Under the pieces are notes generated by a model. That model was not told the origin of the DNA. It did not search any database and saw only the letters and a list, made by a program, of their open reading frames with translations. A DNA stretch of 64,000 nt from Muricea muricata (taxonomy: Eukaryota > Cnidaria > Anthozoa > Malacalcyonacea > Plexauridae). Of the stretch, positions 34,401 through 45,522 are shown one piece after another. A program made the translations under genes and the position numbers. The stretch covers positions 54,822,281-54,886,280 of the forward strand of contig OY979716.1 of assembly GCA_963855995.1 (NCBI GenBank). The letters are read 5' to 3'. The first letter of the stretch is position 1, and each line of letters begins with the position of its first letter.

Positions 34401-34706
34401 CTTTTAGTTTTTGCAGATGGTTCAAACTCACTTGGACTTAATATTGACCTTTTTCCCTTATGTGGAGTACTGGTGAAATTTGGCTCAAAATCTGCTGGGT
34501 CCACGACTGGCTCTAAACAGATAGAAAGAAGATTAATGGCAACAGTAACTTTGTAACGACTAAAAGAAAAAACACCCCAAAAATCTATACTATAGTTTAC
34601 CTTCTAAAGATAAATTATGCAGCGAAACGTTCAGTATATCCACGTCGCTGTCATCCAGTTCGAGATGGCCAGAAACGGTATCTTCATTTGCATATTCAAT
34701 AGACAT
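31451..34706 (-). pseudogene. Transposase-like gene of the RecQ element, spliced
   Basis: Exon 1 34601-34706 (35 codons plus one base), exon 2 from 34512 leftward to 32358 with small indels or a micro-intron near 33320-33344, last exon 31451-31788; junctions GAAG|GTAAAC, TTTAG|AGCC, CTCAG|GTACAG and TTTTAG|GTCA keep phase. Over 750 residues: acidic and Lys-rich N-terminus, coiled-coil middle, then IPLLLLIDNVNIYRGNKL (acidic residue candidate), FYPDKQMISNCNRATGS, YGPLFELYNLATSHCWGLAR and a final FDVHPTPRHSVSEPF block. I recognise this as a conserved cnidarian transposon protein with an RNase-H-like look (DUF6589-like), but catalytic residues are not proven. Its stop codon overlaps the helicase gene tail. 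Confidence 0.7.
32098..32250. mobile_element. MITE derived from the RecQ element, inside the element's last intron
   Basis: Left edge CTCCGCAGAGCCTTTGTTGCC and right edge, inverted, CTGCAAAGCCTTTGTAGCC match the terminal repeat of the host element. Inner words TATTACCTTTTAGCGCAC and TTTTTATTGTCACTGTTATT also match the TIR. It lies in the intron between the last two exons of the transposase gene, so the element carries a miniature of itself. Confidence 0.75.
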
Positions 34707-34888
34707 AACTAACAGTAGTTAATAAATATATGCAAATAACCACTTAATAATCCAATACAAAACTACTTTTTATAGTATGAACAAGTAAAACTTGCGGATC
34801 GCAAAGATATTTTCGGATGTCCTACATTTCGAGCCTTTGGGAAAGAAATCGACGCAAATCTGGCTAGCCTTCGCTCTTTCCTCGTTCC

Positions 34889-35019
34889 CTCCATATTTCA
34901 GCGGTTTCTTTACATGTATTATCATTTAGCGCATTATCTATTACCTTCTAGCGCACTCTTTTATTGTCACTCTTATTAAAATTGTGGAAAAGGCTACAAA
35001 GGCTCTGCGGAGGAGAGAG
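34889..35019. repeat. Right TIR of the RecQ element
   Basis: Inverted copy of 28964-29094 with only a handful of substitutions; no indels seen in the core. Confidence 0.9.
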
Positions 35020-35218
35020 GAGGAGTATCAAGAGATAGTCAATATAGAAGACCGGGTTTGGAAGGCCGGCAAACTTCAAAGCAACACGTGACAAATTTGC
35101 ATATCATGTTACAAAGTACGTCATGTGACAGATATAGTGCATCGCGATCTGCAATTCATAGTAGAAAATAGAGGGATATTCATCAAAAGTCATTATTTTC
35201 TCGTTACATACGAGGTCT

Positions 35219-36738
35219 ATGGAGGAAAGTGGTGCTGAGTACATGGAGGTGGATGAGGAGAGTTCTTTGCTGCTTTGTGAAGGCAATGAAGCAGATAATT
35301 TGGATTTTGAAGGTGATTTTGAGCAAACTCTTGCTATGCTAGATATGGGCGTTGAGGAAGTGATGATCGAGGTTCAAAATTCTCACGAAGAGGTGAGTTG
35401 AAACATCAGAATCTAGGCTCAGCGATACCATTTCAATAGCCTGACTATAATTTACATCTCTAGGTCGAAGGAAATAAACAATTCCCTTGCGATGTTTGTG
35501 AGAAAATTTGCAAGTCAAAGGGTGGCCTCACAAAACACCAACGAAGCAAGCACATGGCAGAATTAGGAGAGAGTTCAACTTCGTCTCCTGCCAACGTTAT
35601 TACGCTTGAAAAAACCAAGTCTTTTATTCGAGATATTGGGCAATATTTGACAGACGAGAGACTTTACAAGCCTGACCAAATTTCAGAAGTTTTTAAGCTG
35701 GAACCGAGTGAGTCCTTTGTAAATTTTTTAAATGACATCCTGCTGAAGCTTAAAAGAAAGAAGAGCAAAGGTAAATTTATGAAGGAGTTTTATGGCAATA
35801 CTAACGCCCATTGGCAGGAGTATTTTCGTCCTTATCCCGACAAAAAGATTGTGTTTTTGATGCTAATCCATCTTCCAGAGCATTTGACATACCTTGAGTA
35901 AGTTATAAATGAACCATCTGAACCTGAGGTAATTGTTTTCTGGCATTAGCCAGTTTTATATTCATAAGTTTTCCCCATTGTATGTCTGTAGCTAAGGCAT
36001 TTCACGAAAAAGACCCTTTGGGTATATCATAATTAACATGGATTAAAAGTTGGTAACCTACTAATGTATCTCTCCCCACTGGGTTAAAAAATGGGCTACA
36101 CCATAGGCTATAGCTACACCATGGCAATACATTAGATTTGTTTGAACATTATGTTTATTTATTATTAGGATGTATCTCTATCACCACAAGAGCATGGGCC
36201 ATTGACCTATTTGGCAGGTTATGTAATAAGGTCTTTATACCAGAAAAGCAAAAATTGTTCCAGGTGGGACTTGCAGAGAAACAAAGAGATTCAGGCTTTA
36301 ACATATTCAATGTGGACGGCAACAGAGGACAATGATTATATATCATCTTTGTCAAGAGGTGGTCTTTGGTCACCCCATTCTTGGCTTGTAAGTGTAATTG
36401 AAGCTAGTGAGATTGTCTTTAGGAAGCACACAAATAAGGACAGGACTACACGTCTACCAGTAGACAAAATGGTGAATAAAGTGTTAGCTTCATACCATGT
36501 GAAGAGCTTGTGGTGCAAAATTGTTGCAAACTGTGACATAGAAATCTCTAAAGAATGTCAGTCCCTGTGCTTAGAAAATACTGTAAAGTTATATCTTACA
36601 GTCAGAAGTTTTTCATTTACCAAAGATATTGTAAATAAGTATAAACTAATTGAAGGTGCCCAGCGAAAAAAAGCTTTACGGAAAGAACTGAAGAAAGCGA
36701 GTGAAGTGATGAAACTAAGGCCAGAAAATTCTAAATGA
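35219..36738 (+). CDS. C2H2 zinc-finger partner protein of the P-like element
   Basis: Exon 1 35219-35392 (58 codons, very acidic; GAAGAG|GTGAGT donor), exon 2 35464-35897, exon 3 36169-36738. Exon 2 starts with a single C2H2 finger CDVCEKICKSKGGLTKHQRS followed by H, then a helical region (SFIRDIGQYLTDERLYKPDQ). Exon 3 has GPLTYLAGYVIRSLYQKSKN and a Lys-rich tail (KKALRKELKKASEVMKL). The TYLAGYVIR block resembles the C-terminal domain of P-type transposases, so the gene may be a DNA-binding or regulatory partner. Exon 2-to-3 phase does not fit directly, so an exon may be missing or mutated; exons 1-2 are in phase. I do not recognise a named family. A relic of the same tail lies at 44240-44355. 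Confidence 0.6.
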
Positions 36739-37252
36739 AAATATTACTAATATACAACTGAATACAAAATGTAAATACTTTTCAAGTTTCAATTGTTTAT
36801 ACAAATATTTATACAGGTATAGTAATAGGAAAATATGTACACTAATTCACCAACAAAGTTCAGGTTAATTAAATTTAAGGGTGCTATTAAATAGATAATA
36901 TAACTGATCAAACTAGCATTGCTAGTGCAGTTGGTGCAGTCAAAAGTGCACAAAGATATTGGTTGTTTCACTACCTCAAACAATAAAGCAGAATTGACTG
37001 TTTTGAGCAAACATCCTTTGTCAGAGCCCCTTACTTCAGGATGAAGGGCCTTTGCTCAAAATGTCAAATTCTACATGTACTTCATTGTTTCTTTCAGTTA
37101 AAGAAAAAAGATCTTTATGTTAATACATGCATGAAAGACATACTGATTGGATAGTTAAAGTGAGGTAAAACAGCATGGCATTTCTCTTACAGGCCAAACA
37201 TGGGCACTGTGTGCAACCATTAGTACATTCATATTTCATAACAAGCACTCAC
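36739..37252. other. No gene seen
   Basis: AT-rich 3' region between the convergent genes of the P-like element. Confidence 0.4.
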
Positions 37253-37432
37253 ATAGACCTTATGCAAAAATCGTGATCTGGACCATGTATCCTAGGAAAC
37301 GGGAATTTACGCTTTGTTATTGGTCACTCTTCGCCAGGAAGAGCCTCCTGGCGAAGAGTGACCAATAACAAAGCGTAAATTCCTGTTTCCTAGGATACAC
37401 GGTCCGGATCACGATTTATGCATAAGGTCTAT
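37253..37432. mobile_element. 180-bp near-perfect palindromic MITE (TAGACCTTATGCA ends)
   Basis: Two arms of about 90 bp are complementary with few mismatches, from ATAGACCTTATGCA to TGCATAAGGTCTAT; the centre is the GGAAGAG/CCTCCTGG region near 37340. TA flanks both ends, compatible with a Tc1/mariner-type duplication. The same termini occur at 49872-50071. Confidence 0.9.
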
Positions 37433-37904
37433 GCTCTCTAATGTTTTTGCACAAGCAAGTTTGAGATTTTAGGCAGAATTCTTGAACAATTGTTACTGGT
37501 ACTGTACTTGAGTTACAAAACCATTCCAGGGCCAGTTGTATAAAATTATCTTTAACTCTCAATTTTTTAGTTAGAACGCCAGTTATATTAATCTTTCAAA
37601 TTGCCCTTTGGTTAACCTTTGTATCAACTGCAGTTAACTTGAGCTGCTTTTCTATACAACTGGTCCCAGAAAAGCATAAAATTTTAACTATGATCTTTCA
37701 ATGAATTTTTGCTTGTCAATGTTACTATTTCCTTATCATCAAACAACTGTTTTAAAACTCTGCCCTTTTTGCCACAAAACCATCCAAAAGGATACATCTA
37801 GCTTTATTTGTGTGTAAAACAACTGCTTCCTCAAATGTTCATTTTCAGTTAGCAATATGGTTCAGTTCCCTCAAAATGTTCAATATCAAGACAGTTATGC
37901 AAAG
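37433..37904. other. No gene seen
   Basis: Contains the words ACCAGTTGTATA / TATACAACTGGTC (37532 and 37657 areas) as a short inverted repeat; otherwise nothing recognised. Confidence 0.35.
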
Positions 37905-40900
37905 TGATCAACATTGCATAATTTCTACAATTGTTTTAAAGATCATTTTTACATGCACTATTTTTTTGTTTGTTTTTTTGTTCTTCTTTTTGGGTAGCGG
38001 CTCCTCACTGATATTAGACCACTTCATACGCTTACCAGAATGTCGTCCAGAAACATTTCCTTCTATTGACTGTGGTGCAACGTCTCTCAATGTGGCAATC
38101 TTGAGGTCATTATACCCAAATTCAGCTGCTGTTGGGTTGTCACTTCTTTGTCCTGGTGCTCGCTGGTAGCCAAAGTACTCCTCAACATCATCCTGGCAAA
38201 ATCTTCCTGTGAGAACAAACCCAAATCCTTCACTCAACAAAAACTTTGTCTGGGAAACTACTGAATTAACTGTGATTTTTAGACCAGTGAAGGTTTGGAC
38301 ACTCGAGAACATACACCCTCTGTCATCATCTGTGAATGAGCCTTCTCTTGAAATAGTGGATGATTTCCAGCTATCCAAGTATGGAATGAATTCATTCTTC
38401 AACCAGTCAAACCTGTTATCATCTTCAAGTTGGTATGGGGCCAGCAGTGGATTGCGCTTTCTTTGATGCTCTGAAGTTGAACGAACATTCATGCAATCAA
38501 AAAAATCGTTCATCATTTTGCAAAACTTTGCTGTTTCACTTGCTTCACCTCATGAATAGTGCTGTTGGAGAGCTTGCGCAACTGTGTTACTCAATATTTG
38601 AACTGCAAAGCTGACTTTCATTTTTGGAAATGACTTGAGTTGGATGTGCTCTACAGTTAACTTAGGCAGCAGATGTAATCCAAAATCCAGATCTGAATAG
38701 TACAACTTGGCAATATGTTCCCAAACATGTACTTGCCTTTGTTCCACAAGTAACGGGTACATTTGCCACTGCCAGAATTGAAAAGACAGTTTCTTGCAGT
38801 CTTCGATAAATGTGGGGCATTGGAAAAAAAGTAGATTTTCCTGCTAGGTGCAAACAAGTTGGTGGTATAGTGTGCCAAATCTCCACTGCCTGGATCCATC
38901 AAGTCTGCATGCAGTTCAAAAAATAAGCGATTTGGTGAAGCCCCATCAGATACAGCAGCTCAAACCCAAAGGTTGCAGACAAGCTCAAGCACGGACACAG
39001 CTTTCCAAAACAATGGCATGATCTGGTAGGATGTCACATATTTTGTTAAGAAGTAGGCAATTGCATATTTCAAATCTGTGGCTGCACCTCTAGCGAAGAA
39101 AACAAGGGCATGTGTGGCAAGCTCAGTTGAACCAAAACTGCTGACATTTAGTTCCTCTTCGCCAAGATGAACAAAACCAGTAAGTTCATTGGAATGTTTA
39201 TCAAAGACCAATTTTGATTGTATTTTCATTTCATCAAATGCAGTGACAACATACCTTTGAATACCAAAATACTGACTTGTTTGACTCCTTAACCGTTCTG
39301 CATTCTCAGGGTGGAAACCAGCTTTAGGTTTGAAAAAGTTCCGATAGTCTCGCAAGGTTTTTTCACTTGGAAGGACCAAAACGCCAGAATCTCTTATTTC
39401 TCTATATGCTGCTGGTGATTTTGCGTGAATGGAAAGGCAAAATCTGATGATATGAGGGTGGTACCTTCTACCAAACTTTGGCGATGCAAGCAGTTTCCGT
39501 TGTTGCTCCCAGAAAACTCTCATGTGTGGGGTTATTTCATTACCAGCATCAGCAAGGATTGTTAGGATATCTTTTTCCAAAGTTTTATCTATGGAAATGC
39601 TATTCTTGGAAATTTCTTTTTCAAGCTGAGAAATACGATTCTCTAGCTCCTTACTGACAATCCTCTGCTTTTGAACAGTGGCAACCAACCGTTCCTTACT
39701 TGATCTAGACAGAGGTGCTTTATTCTTCAGGGGGATAGGTGGTTGACCTTTGCTTTTCTCTTTCTGCTTACTAAAAGACTTTTCTTGCTTGGTACAACTG
39801 GAGCAGGAACTATCACCACAAAGCAATTCACAATCCAGTGACCTCATAAAGATGCAGGCTTGGGGGGGTGGGCCATCTTCCTCATAATGCTCTGGCTTCA
39901 GGGGAACAGTATGTCTAATGACACTGCTTGAGCTGCAGGTAGCAGTTGGATCTTCACATTTTGAGTATGTGAGTTCAGTTTTGTTGAGGCCTGCACAAAT
40001 CTCATAACTCTCAAGTTCGGAAATAATGGTTGAAATGCTTGTTTAACTGAGCACTTCATATCTATGTAGATGGCATGATCATCAGGTAGAAACCAGTTAT
40101 ATACAGCCACAGAAAAGTTGAGCCCAGAGGCAACAGAAAAAGTTAGTTTGGGCAAAGAAAATCTTGGGTTCCAAAATTCAAAAATGACACTGTCCTCATT
40201 TTCTATTTTTATCCATCCTTTCATTTTTATCTTCAGAATTCTCTTCTTGAAGCTTTCCAAGTTGTGATATACAACAGGCTTACCCAGTTCTTGTCGAACA
40301 AGCTCTCATCTTGCTGTAGTGGCAGAAGAAGGAATACTCTTCACCAGCAAATTTAAAGATGGTTCTGCCCCAGGCAGCAGTCTCTTACGAATAGAAGCTA
40401 AAAAGAAAGATTGACTGTTTTTAATACACAACAGAGACTTTGTAAGATTTATTGGTCTTCTACTCAGGAAATGTTAAATGATTTGATTGTTATGTAATGT
40501 ATTTTGGGAATTTAGGATTTTCATAAATGAGCCCTAGATATGAGCCCTAGTGTATTTAAACCTTTTTCACTACATTCTCCTCACATTGAATTAATGGGAG
40601 CTAAAAAACCCTAAAAAACTATGCCTAATTTAATCTATAACTGAATAATGCTACAATGTAAGACAACATTCCAGGCTGTGGTTGATGCACGAGTCTGTCG
40701 GTTCAGAATTTGAATGGAAACTTGCTAATTATAATGCGCTATTCGAGGTGCGATTAAGTAAATCAATTTTTATACAACCTTTTCATGCAATATACATTGC
40801 AAATATAACACCCAAATTATAATATAGTAAATATTAAAAAAGTTCAGAATTTCAAAATTTACGATATTGGTAGATATACATGTTGAATGTAAGCATTGAA

Positions 40901-41533
40901 TGTTTTATTAAGCTGTTATCTCGGTGGACTTACTATACAGGTAGTTTAACTTTCTAGTTCGAACTTGCGAGCCTGTTTTTGGAAACAGCCGCATATAATG
41001 TAAATTTGACAATATGGTTCATGCATAAAAATGTTAGTTATTCTTGAGTATACATAACTCTAGTGGAATAGCGGTATGATACTACAAATCCCTACAGCAT
41101 TACGCTATAAATGGGCCTAATTGAACCGAACTGAACAGCACACAATGCACTCAGAGCGGCGAGAGTCGGGGAGTGTATATAAATACACAAAGAAAGTCAT
41201 TATGAATACTGTCTGGTAGACAATCGTTCATTGTTCTCAACAATCCCACGTTTTCGCAATTTTACTTCGTTACGTATGAAAAAAAATAAGAATACACTTG
41301 CGACAGTCAATTTCTTCAGGCTTGAAATGTTTTTCGCAGACATACAGCTCGCCTTTATCTATCTAAGAGCGTAAACTTTTGTCGACAACTCGATCCTTTG
41401 TGATCACGTTAAGCCAAGCCTTTCGAGCTTTCGTTGATACCTCGTCTTTGCCAGACGGTATTCGAAAGATTCCAACCCCAACGTGCTTTCTGCTGGTTCC
41501 GCAACCATATATTGAACAATTAGCACCGGGCAT
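37905..41533 (-). pseudogene. P-like transposase with N-terminal THAP domain, broken
   Basis: First exon 41298-41533: MPGANCSIYGCGTSRKH, IFRIPSG, AWLNVI, then YVCEKHFKPEEID, the C2CH spacing of a THAP zinc finger; a TAG interrupts it. Next exon from 40397. Downstream blocks: CELLCGDSSCSSC (Cys cluster), a coiled coil near 39650-39560, PHIIRFCLSIHAKSPAAYRE, VVTAFDEMKIQSKLVFDK (catalytic Asp region), VSDGASPNRLFFELH, KTARNCLFNSGSGK and LTGRFCQDDVEEYFGYQRAP with the C-terminal acidic residues, ending in a Lys-rich tail. This is a THAP9/P-element-type DDE transposase. Breaks: stop near 38954, frameshift near 38740, stop near 38548, frameshift near 39970. Confidence 0.85.
40398..41297. other. Intron-like AT-rich stretch, no further exon recognised
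   Basis: Lies between the THAP exon and the next recognised P transposase exon. No conserved block was found, although a short exon could be missed. Confidence 0.4.
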
Positions 41534-41698
41534 TGTAAAAAAATCGCCAAACCAATAGTTTTTACCCCTATGTATAGAATTACTATGGCTATTGTTTACA
41601 TATCTGCATACTATGCACTATATGTTCCACGTGACTAAAAATCCAACATACTTCGTCACTTGACCTAGCCTTCCAAACCCGGACTTCTATATTAAGTA

Positions 41699-41860
41699 TG
41701 ATCAAGACTGGTCTGAATGCTTTCCAGTCTGGGGTATCTCTTGTTATGATTTTTAAATAAGACAACTCAGACTGGGGAGTATCAAGACTGGTCTGAATGC
41801 ACCCCAGTTAGGGGTATCTCCTGTGATGATTTTTAAGTAAGATAACTCGACTGGTTCGTG
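41699..41860. repeat. About 80-bp satellite, right part
   Basis: Two units with CAAGACTGGTCTGAATG, CAGTCTGGGGTATCTC and TGTTATGATTTTTAAATAAG, the same repeat as at 28000-28963. It marks the right edge of the target that received the RecQ and P-like elements. Confidence 0.85.
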
Positions 41861-42282
41861 AAGTATTGAGTCCAGGATATCATACGAATTTCAAGACTGC
41901 TGTTTAGCAATCTGCTAGTTTACTTGCCATATATAATTTTTATTTACATTCTTATTTACAATTACACTGATCAACAAGCTATTTACAGTTCATACAGTGA
42001 ATTAATGTTTTATGTGTACCAGTTCCTGGTCGCAAGAGCAGTGAAACCAATCAAAACAAACAGAACATTCAATCATGAAGACACCATCCTTGACTGGCAT
42101 TCTGCAATGTCAAAATACATCGACAAACTCTGCCTTCTTATTGTTTATCATACATTTTGATGATGATACTGGGAACATCGCCAGTTCTTCACAGTGAAAG
42201 CAAACAGGCAAATGCTAAGGATGAACAAAGCTTTTGTTTCTCTTTCTTTGAATATTTTTTATCAAGAGAGTCAAACACTTGT
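41861..42282. other. No gene supported
   Basis: One 78-codon frame (41924-42157) has no recognisable feature. Nothing else seen. Confidence 0.35.
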
Positions 42283-44190
42283 TTAGATAATAGCCATTGT
42301 GCATGATCTATGTTGTTCGTCTGTTAGCCAGTGGTCTTCTTTCATTGTAGTCAATACCAACTTTTCTGGATTTCTATTTTCTGTGCATTTCCACACATCG
42401 TTGTGTTTGCGACCACTTTTTAACTTCTTGCTGTTGCCCTCAGCTGAGGCAGCAGTGTTGTTGTTATCCTTATCAGCTTTGATGTCATTAGCCTTGTTGT
42501 GATCAGTCTTATTACTGCCGCTTTCATTGTTACTGCTGTCACATTGTGGTGGACTGTTTTTGATCAATGGTGGACTGCCATGAATCAGTTTTGGACTGTT
42601 ATCAATACATGGTGATGTGGTGTTGCTACTGTGGAATGGTGGAGTGCCATCAAATGAATGGATCCTGTCAGATGAAAAAAAGTTGTCAGACAATGATGCC
42701 AAGTCCTTATTTTGTTTAGATTTTTGGATGTCATGCAGCTCACTTCTCTTTTATGGTCTCAGTTGATCGTATGGTACCTTTTTCTTTAGAGGTGCTGCAT
42801 CATCCTTAAAGGGTGCAAGAGTTGCCCTTTGCATGTTGTCAATTTCTATGACCCTTACAGCAATAAGAAAATTGTTAATTTCCTAACTGAAACTATTCAG
42901 CCTTATAGTGACTTAAGATAACTGTTAATTTTGCGATTAGCAAGTAATTACAACTTGCAGTGACGATGCAAGATATGACACTTAATTGAATGTTTGTTGT
43001 AAGTATCAACTTACAAATTTTGCTCTGAAAGAGCAGTCACAAAAGGGCAAGCGCCACACCAGTTTAGAAGTTTTGAAAAAGGAAACATTGGTGTGAATTG
43101 GTAGGATAACACAAAAAGCATCTAAAAATATATGATATTACACCATCGGGAGATGGATACCATCTTGCATGGTAATGGTTAGTTTTATATTTTAGTACCA
43201 GTACCTACATGGGCCCATCCAGCCAGGTTCTATCTTTCCACCTTTTCTCAACATGCTTTTCATCAGCCGTTTATAAACTGTGTCACCAACTTTGATTGCA
43301 AATGTTTTTACTCCTTTCGCCTTTTTCTTTTTGTATTGTTTTTTCTGTTTTTCTTGGGCAAGTTCTACATTTCTCAGAACCTACACAAAAAGTACAACAG
43401 TTGTAAGAAAAATCATTTTTGCCATTGTGTGTGACAATTGACATACATGCTCATGCGTGACTTCAGATTTTGCTATCCTTTCACCAGTTTCATGGTCTAA
43501 CAGGTCTTCTGTTCTTACAGGAGCAGATGAATTATCTTCCACAACAGTAATCTATAAGCAATTACAATTTTGCATCATGAGCACTTTGTGGCCGTGCAAG
43601 TTAATGATACAAAACATGTCAAATGTTTTATACAACAATGCCATAGGCTACATTTTTTTATTGCCAATTATTAGGTCAAGCGAATGAACTTCATGTTTTT
43701 ATGGACTTGGTAGAGCTCCTAAGTCAAGGTACCAAACCAATACAAAAAAAATAAACACATCAAGACCGCTTTCCACTTCAACCGTACCGTAGCGAATCGT
43801 GTATTCTATTGTGCCCACATCATTAGTTCTGCCTGAGTGTTAACGAAACAATGAAATACGCTATGTTTTGCTATGATACGTTTGAAGTGGAAAGCGGCCT
43901 TTAGACCCTTTCTAATCAAGTATGAAACATGATATAGTTAAAGCATAATATTTTAAATACCATTTGAGCTGAATTGGGATTTCTGCCAAACATTAAATAA
44001 AATGGTGTGTATTTTGTTGACGCTTGTTTCTGCATTCTGATGGAGAGTACGCAACTTCATCCAAAAAGTCACACCAATTATTTTGATGCTCATTTACAAG
44101 TTTAGATAGACGTTGCTTCAAATTTGTCCTTTCGTCCAAACCATTTGTTTGAGTATGAGAGGCACTGGTCACTGATGGTTGGATGCTAAT
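42283..44190 (-). pseudogene. Ginger-like (gypsy-related) integrase fossil, C-terminal half
   Basis: Pieces in order from 44190 leftward: HTQTNGLDERTNLKQRLSKL (the Glu-bearing integrase block), QNNWCDFLDEVAYS, STKYTPFYLMFGRNP, then VELAQEKQKKQYKKKKAKGV, VGDTVYKRLMKS and KGGKIEPGWMGPCRY (the SH3-like C-terminal domain), a linker rich in Ser/Asn, and KEDHWLTDEQ at the end (42320 area), a motif I associate with regions next to C48-type proteases in such elements. Introns appear at 43381-43440 and 43560-43960. The catalytic Asp residues lie outside the recognisable part. Ginger elements are DNA transposons with gypsy-type integrases; a Gypsy retrotransposon origin is the main alternative. Confidence 0.65.
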
Positions 44191-44239
44191 TTCTAATGTA
44201 AGTCATTGTGTTTGGAAAATTTTATTAAATTGTACATGT

Positions 44240-44355
44240 AAGTTAGACGCTTTTCATTTGCAAAAGATATTGTTAATAAATATAAACTTAGTACAAATGC
44301 ACCTAAGTAGAAAGCTTTGCAAAAAGAATTGAAGAAAAACAGTGAGGAACAATAG
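44240..44355 (+). pseudogene. Tail of a second P-like partner gene
   Basis: Reads RRFSFAKDIVNKYKL then a stop and KALQKELKKNSEEQ, matching the end of the gene at 35219-36738 (SFTKDIVNKYKL ... KALRKELKKASE). Same strand order relative to the second P transposase copy as in the first element, so it marks the left end of P-like copy B. Confidence 0.75.
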
Positions 44356-44385
44356 ACTTTGTATTCATTCTAACATTTTATAAGT

Positions 44386-44444
44386 ATAGGTTATCATATG
44401 AGAGGCAAGGTGATATCAGTTTTGTCTCGAATATGATAACCTAT
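44386..44444. repeat. Perfect 14-bp inverted repeat
   Basis: ATAGGTTATCATAT (44386-44399) pairs perfectly with ATATGATAACCTAT (44431-44444). Confidence 0.8.
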
Positions 44445-44784
44445 TTATCACATACTTGTGCCTTTATCTAGAGCAAAAACCAGATTATATTTTCAAATTA
44501 TTTACACTTCGAGTACATTTAAAAATGAATTCAAAATGATTGTTTAAAATATGCTAAACAGGTAGAAATTACAAAAATAAACCAAAAATAACTTATCTTT
44601 TAATAGCTGCAAATTTCTTTGTGTTATTTTCCTTGTATTATTTAATATTTTTATTCTTATCTCTCATCGATCCTTCAGTCGGACGCCATCTTTGTTTCGA
44701 GCGGGACAAACAACGATATCGCGGGACATATCGTTTTTATGTCACCGTGTTATCGCCCGGATAAAGGCACAAGTATGTGATAAA
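44444..44784. repeat. Segment bounded by perfect 25-bp inverted repeats
   Basis: 44444-44468 (TTTATCACATACTTGTGCCT...) pairs perfectly with 44760-44784. It encloses a GC-richer stretch with repeated CGGGACA and ATATCG words near 44700-44730. Probably a small inverted-repeat element; it overlaps the previous hairpin at its left edge. Confidence 0.7.
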
Positions 44785-44809
44785 TTGTTATATATGTATA
44801 TAGATATTC

Positions 44810-44943
44810 TTGCTATAAATATGATGGCCCAACATATAACTTTTAGCAAAGCCATAAGACCAGTAAAAGTACAAATAAATTTTTATTAAGTAATGTTTCG
44901 TCTTTAACTTAAGACATCTGTTGGGCCATCATATTTATAGCAA
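44810..44943. mobile_element. 134-bp hairpin element with perfect 25-bp termini
   Basis: TTGCTATAAATATGATGGCC and five further bases (44810-44834) are perfectly inverted at 44919-44943. The loop is AT-rich without coding capacity. Confidence 0.75.
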
Positions 44944-45522
44944 AAATTCGTTTCCTGCCTGGTAAATCTCTGGCCACGATACTGACATATTGAATAAAGT
45001 AAGTTATAAATCATACCATCAAGTAATTGTTTGTCATCTTAATTATATTTACATTACTCACAACATGATTATTTACAGATGTGTCACATATCTTTTAAAT
45101 TGTTTAGTTTGTTCAAAAACAAGTTTAAAAATTTCCTCAAGAAATTTCCATAATGAATTTGTTTACTTGTTTTAGAGCAAGAATTTTGCAAACAGTACCT
45201 ATATAACCAACATTTTTATTGCCCTTAGGAAATTTGTTGAGGCTGTGCAATAATAAACAATATGTGCTTGGTTTACACAGCCAAACTTTCTGTGACAAAC
45301 GTTTGTGTTGAATGTCTTCAGTCACAGAACTTTAAAATAGCCATTGTGTTTGAATTACCATATATATTTTAATATACTGTCACCAAACTATACCTTGGTC
45401 ACAAAAAAATTGATAGTGTAAACCAGCCATTAGGATTTTATTATAAACAACTGCCAGTTATTGCCCATGCCAATTTGCCACCATCTACAAAATAATAGGA
45501 AAAAGAAATGTTCTATTCTTAT
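44944..45522. other. No gene seen
   Basis: AT-rich; nothing recognised on either strand. Confidence 0.35.

Larger units (their letters stand above)
28964..35019. mobile_element. Two-gene DNA transposon with RecQ-type helicase and unassigned transposase
   Basis: 131-bp inverted repeats (28964-29094 and 34889-35019) are about 95% identical by eye and begin CTCTCTC(T/C)TCCGCAGAGCC. GAAGAGTAT at 28955-28963 and GAGGAGTAT at 35020-35028 look like a 9-bp target duplication with one mismatch, although the satellite target makes this less certain. The element holds a helicase gene (+) and a spliced transposase gene (-) in convergent order. I recall RecQ- or other SF2-helicase-bearing transposons (for example Academ-group elements) but cannot assign this one. 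Confidence 0.85.
35041..41693. mobile_element. P-like DNA transposon with THAP transposase (-) and C2H2 partner gene (+)
   Basis: Ends AATATAGAAG(A/T)CCGGGTTTGG are inverted repeats; the similarity continues patchily inward (CACGTGA, ATATAGTGCAT). Flanking DNA is the same 80-bp satellite on both sides: AGTATCAA at 35024-35031 and AGTATGATCAA just beyond 41693 may be the remains of an 8-bp duplication. Two convergent genes fill it. P elements normally encode one THAP transposase and make 8-bp duplications; the second gene is the unusual part. Confidence 0.7.
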
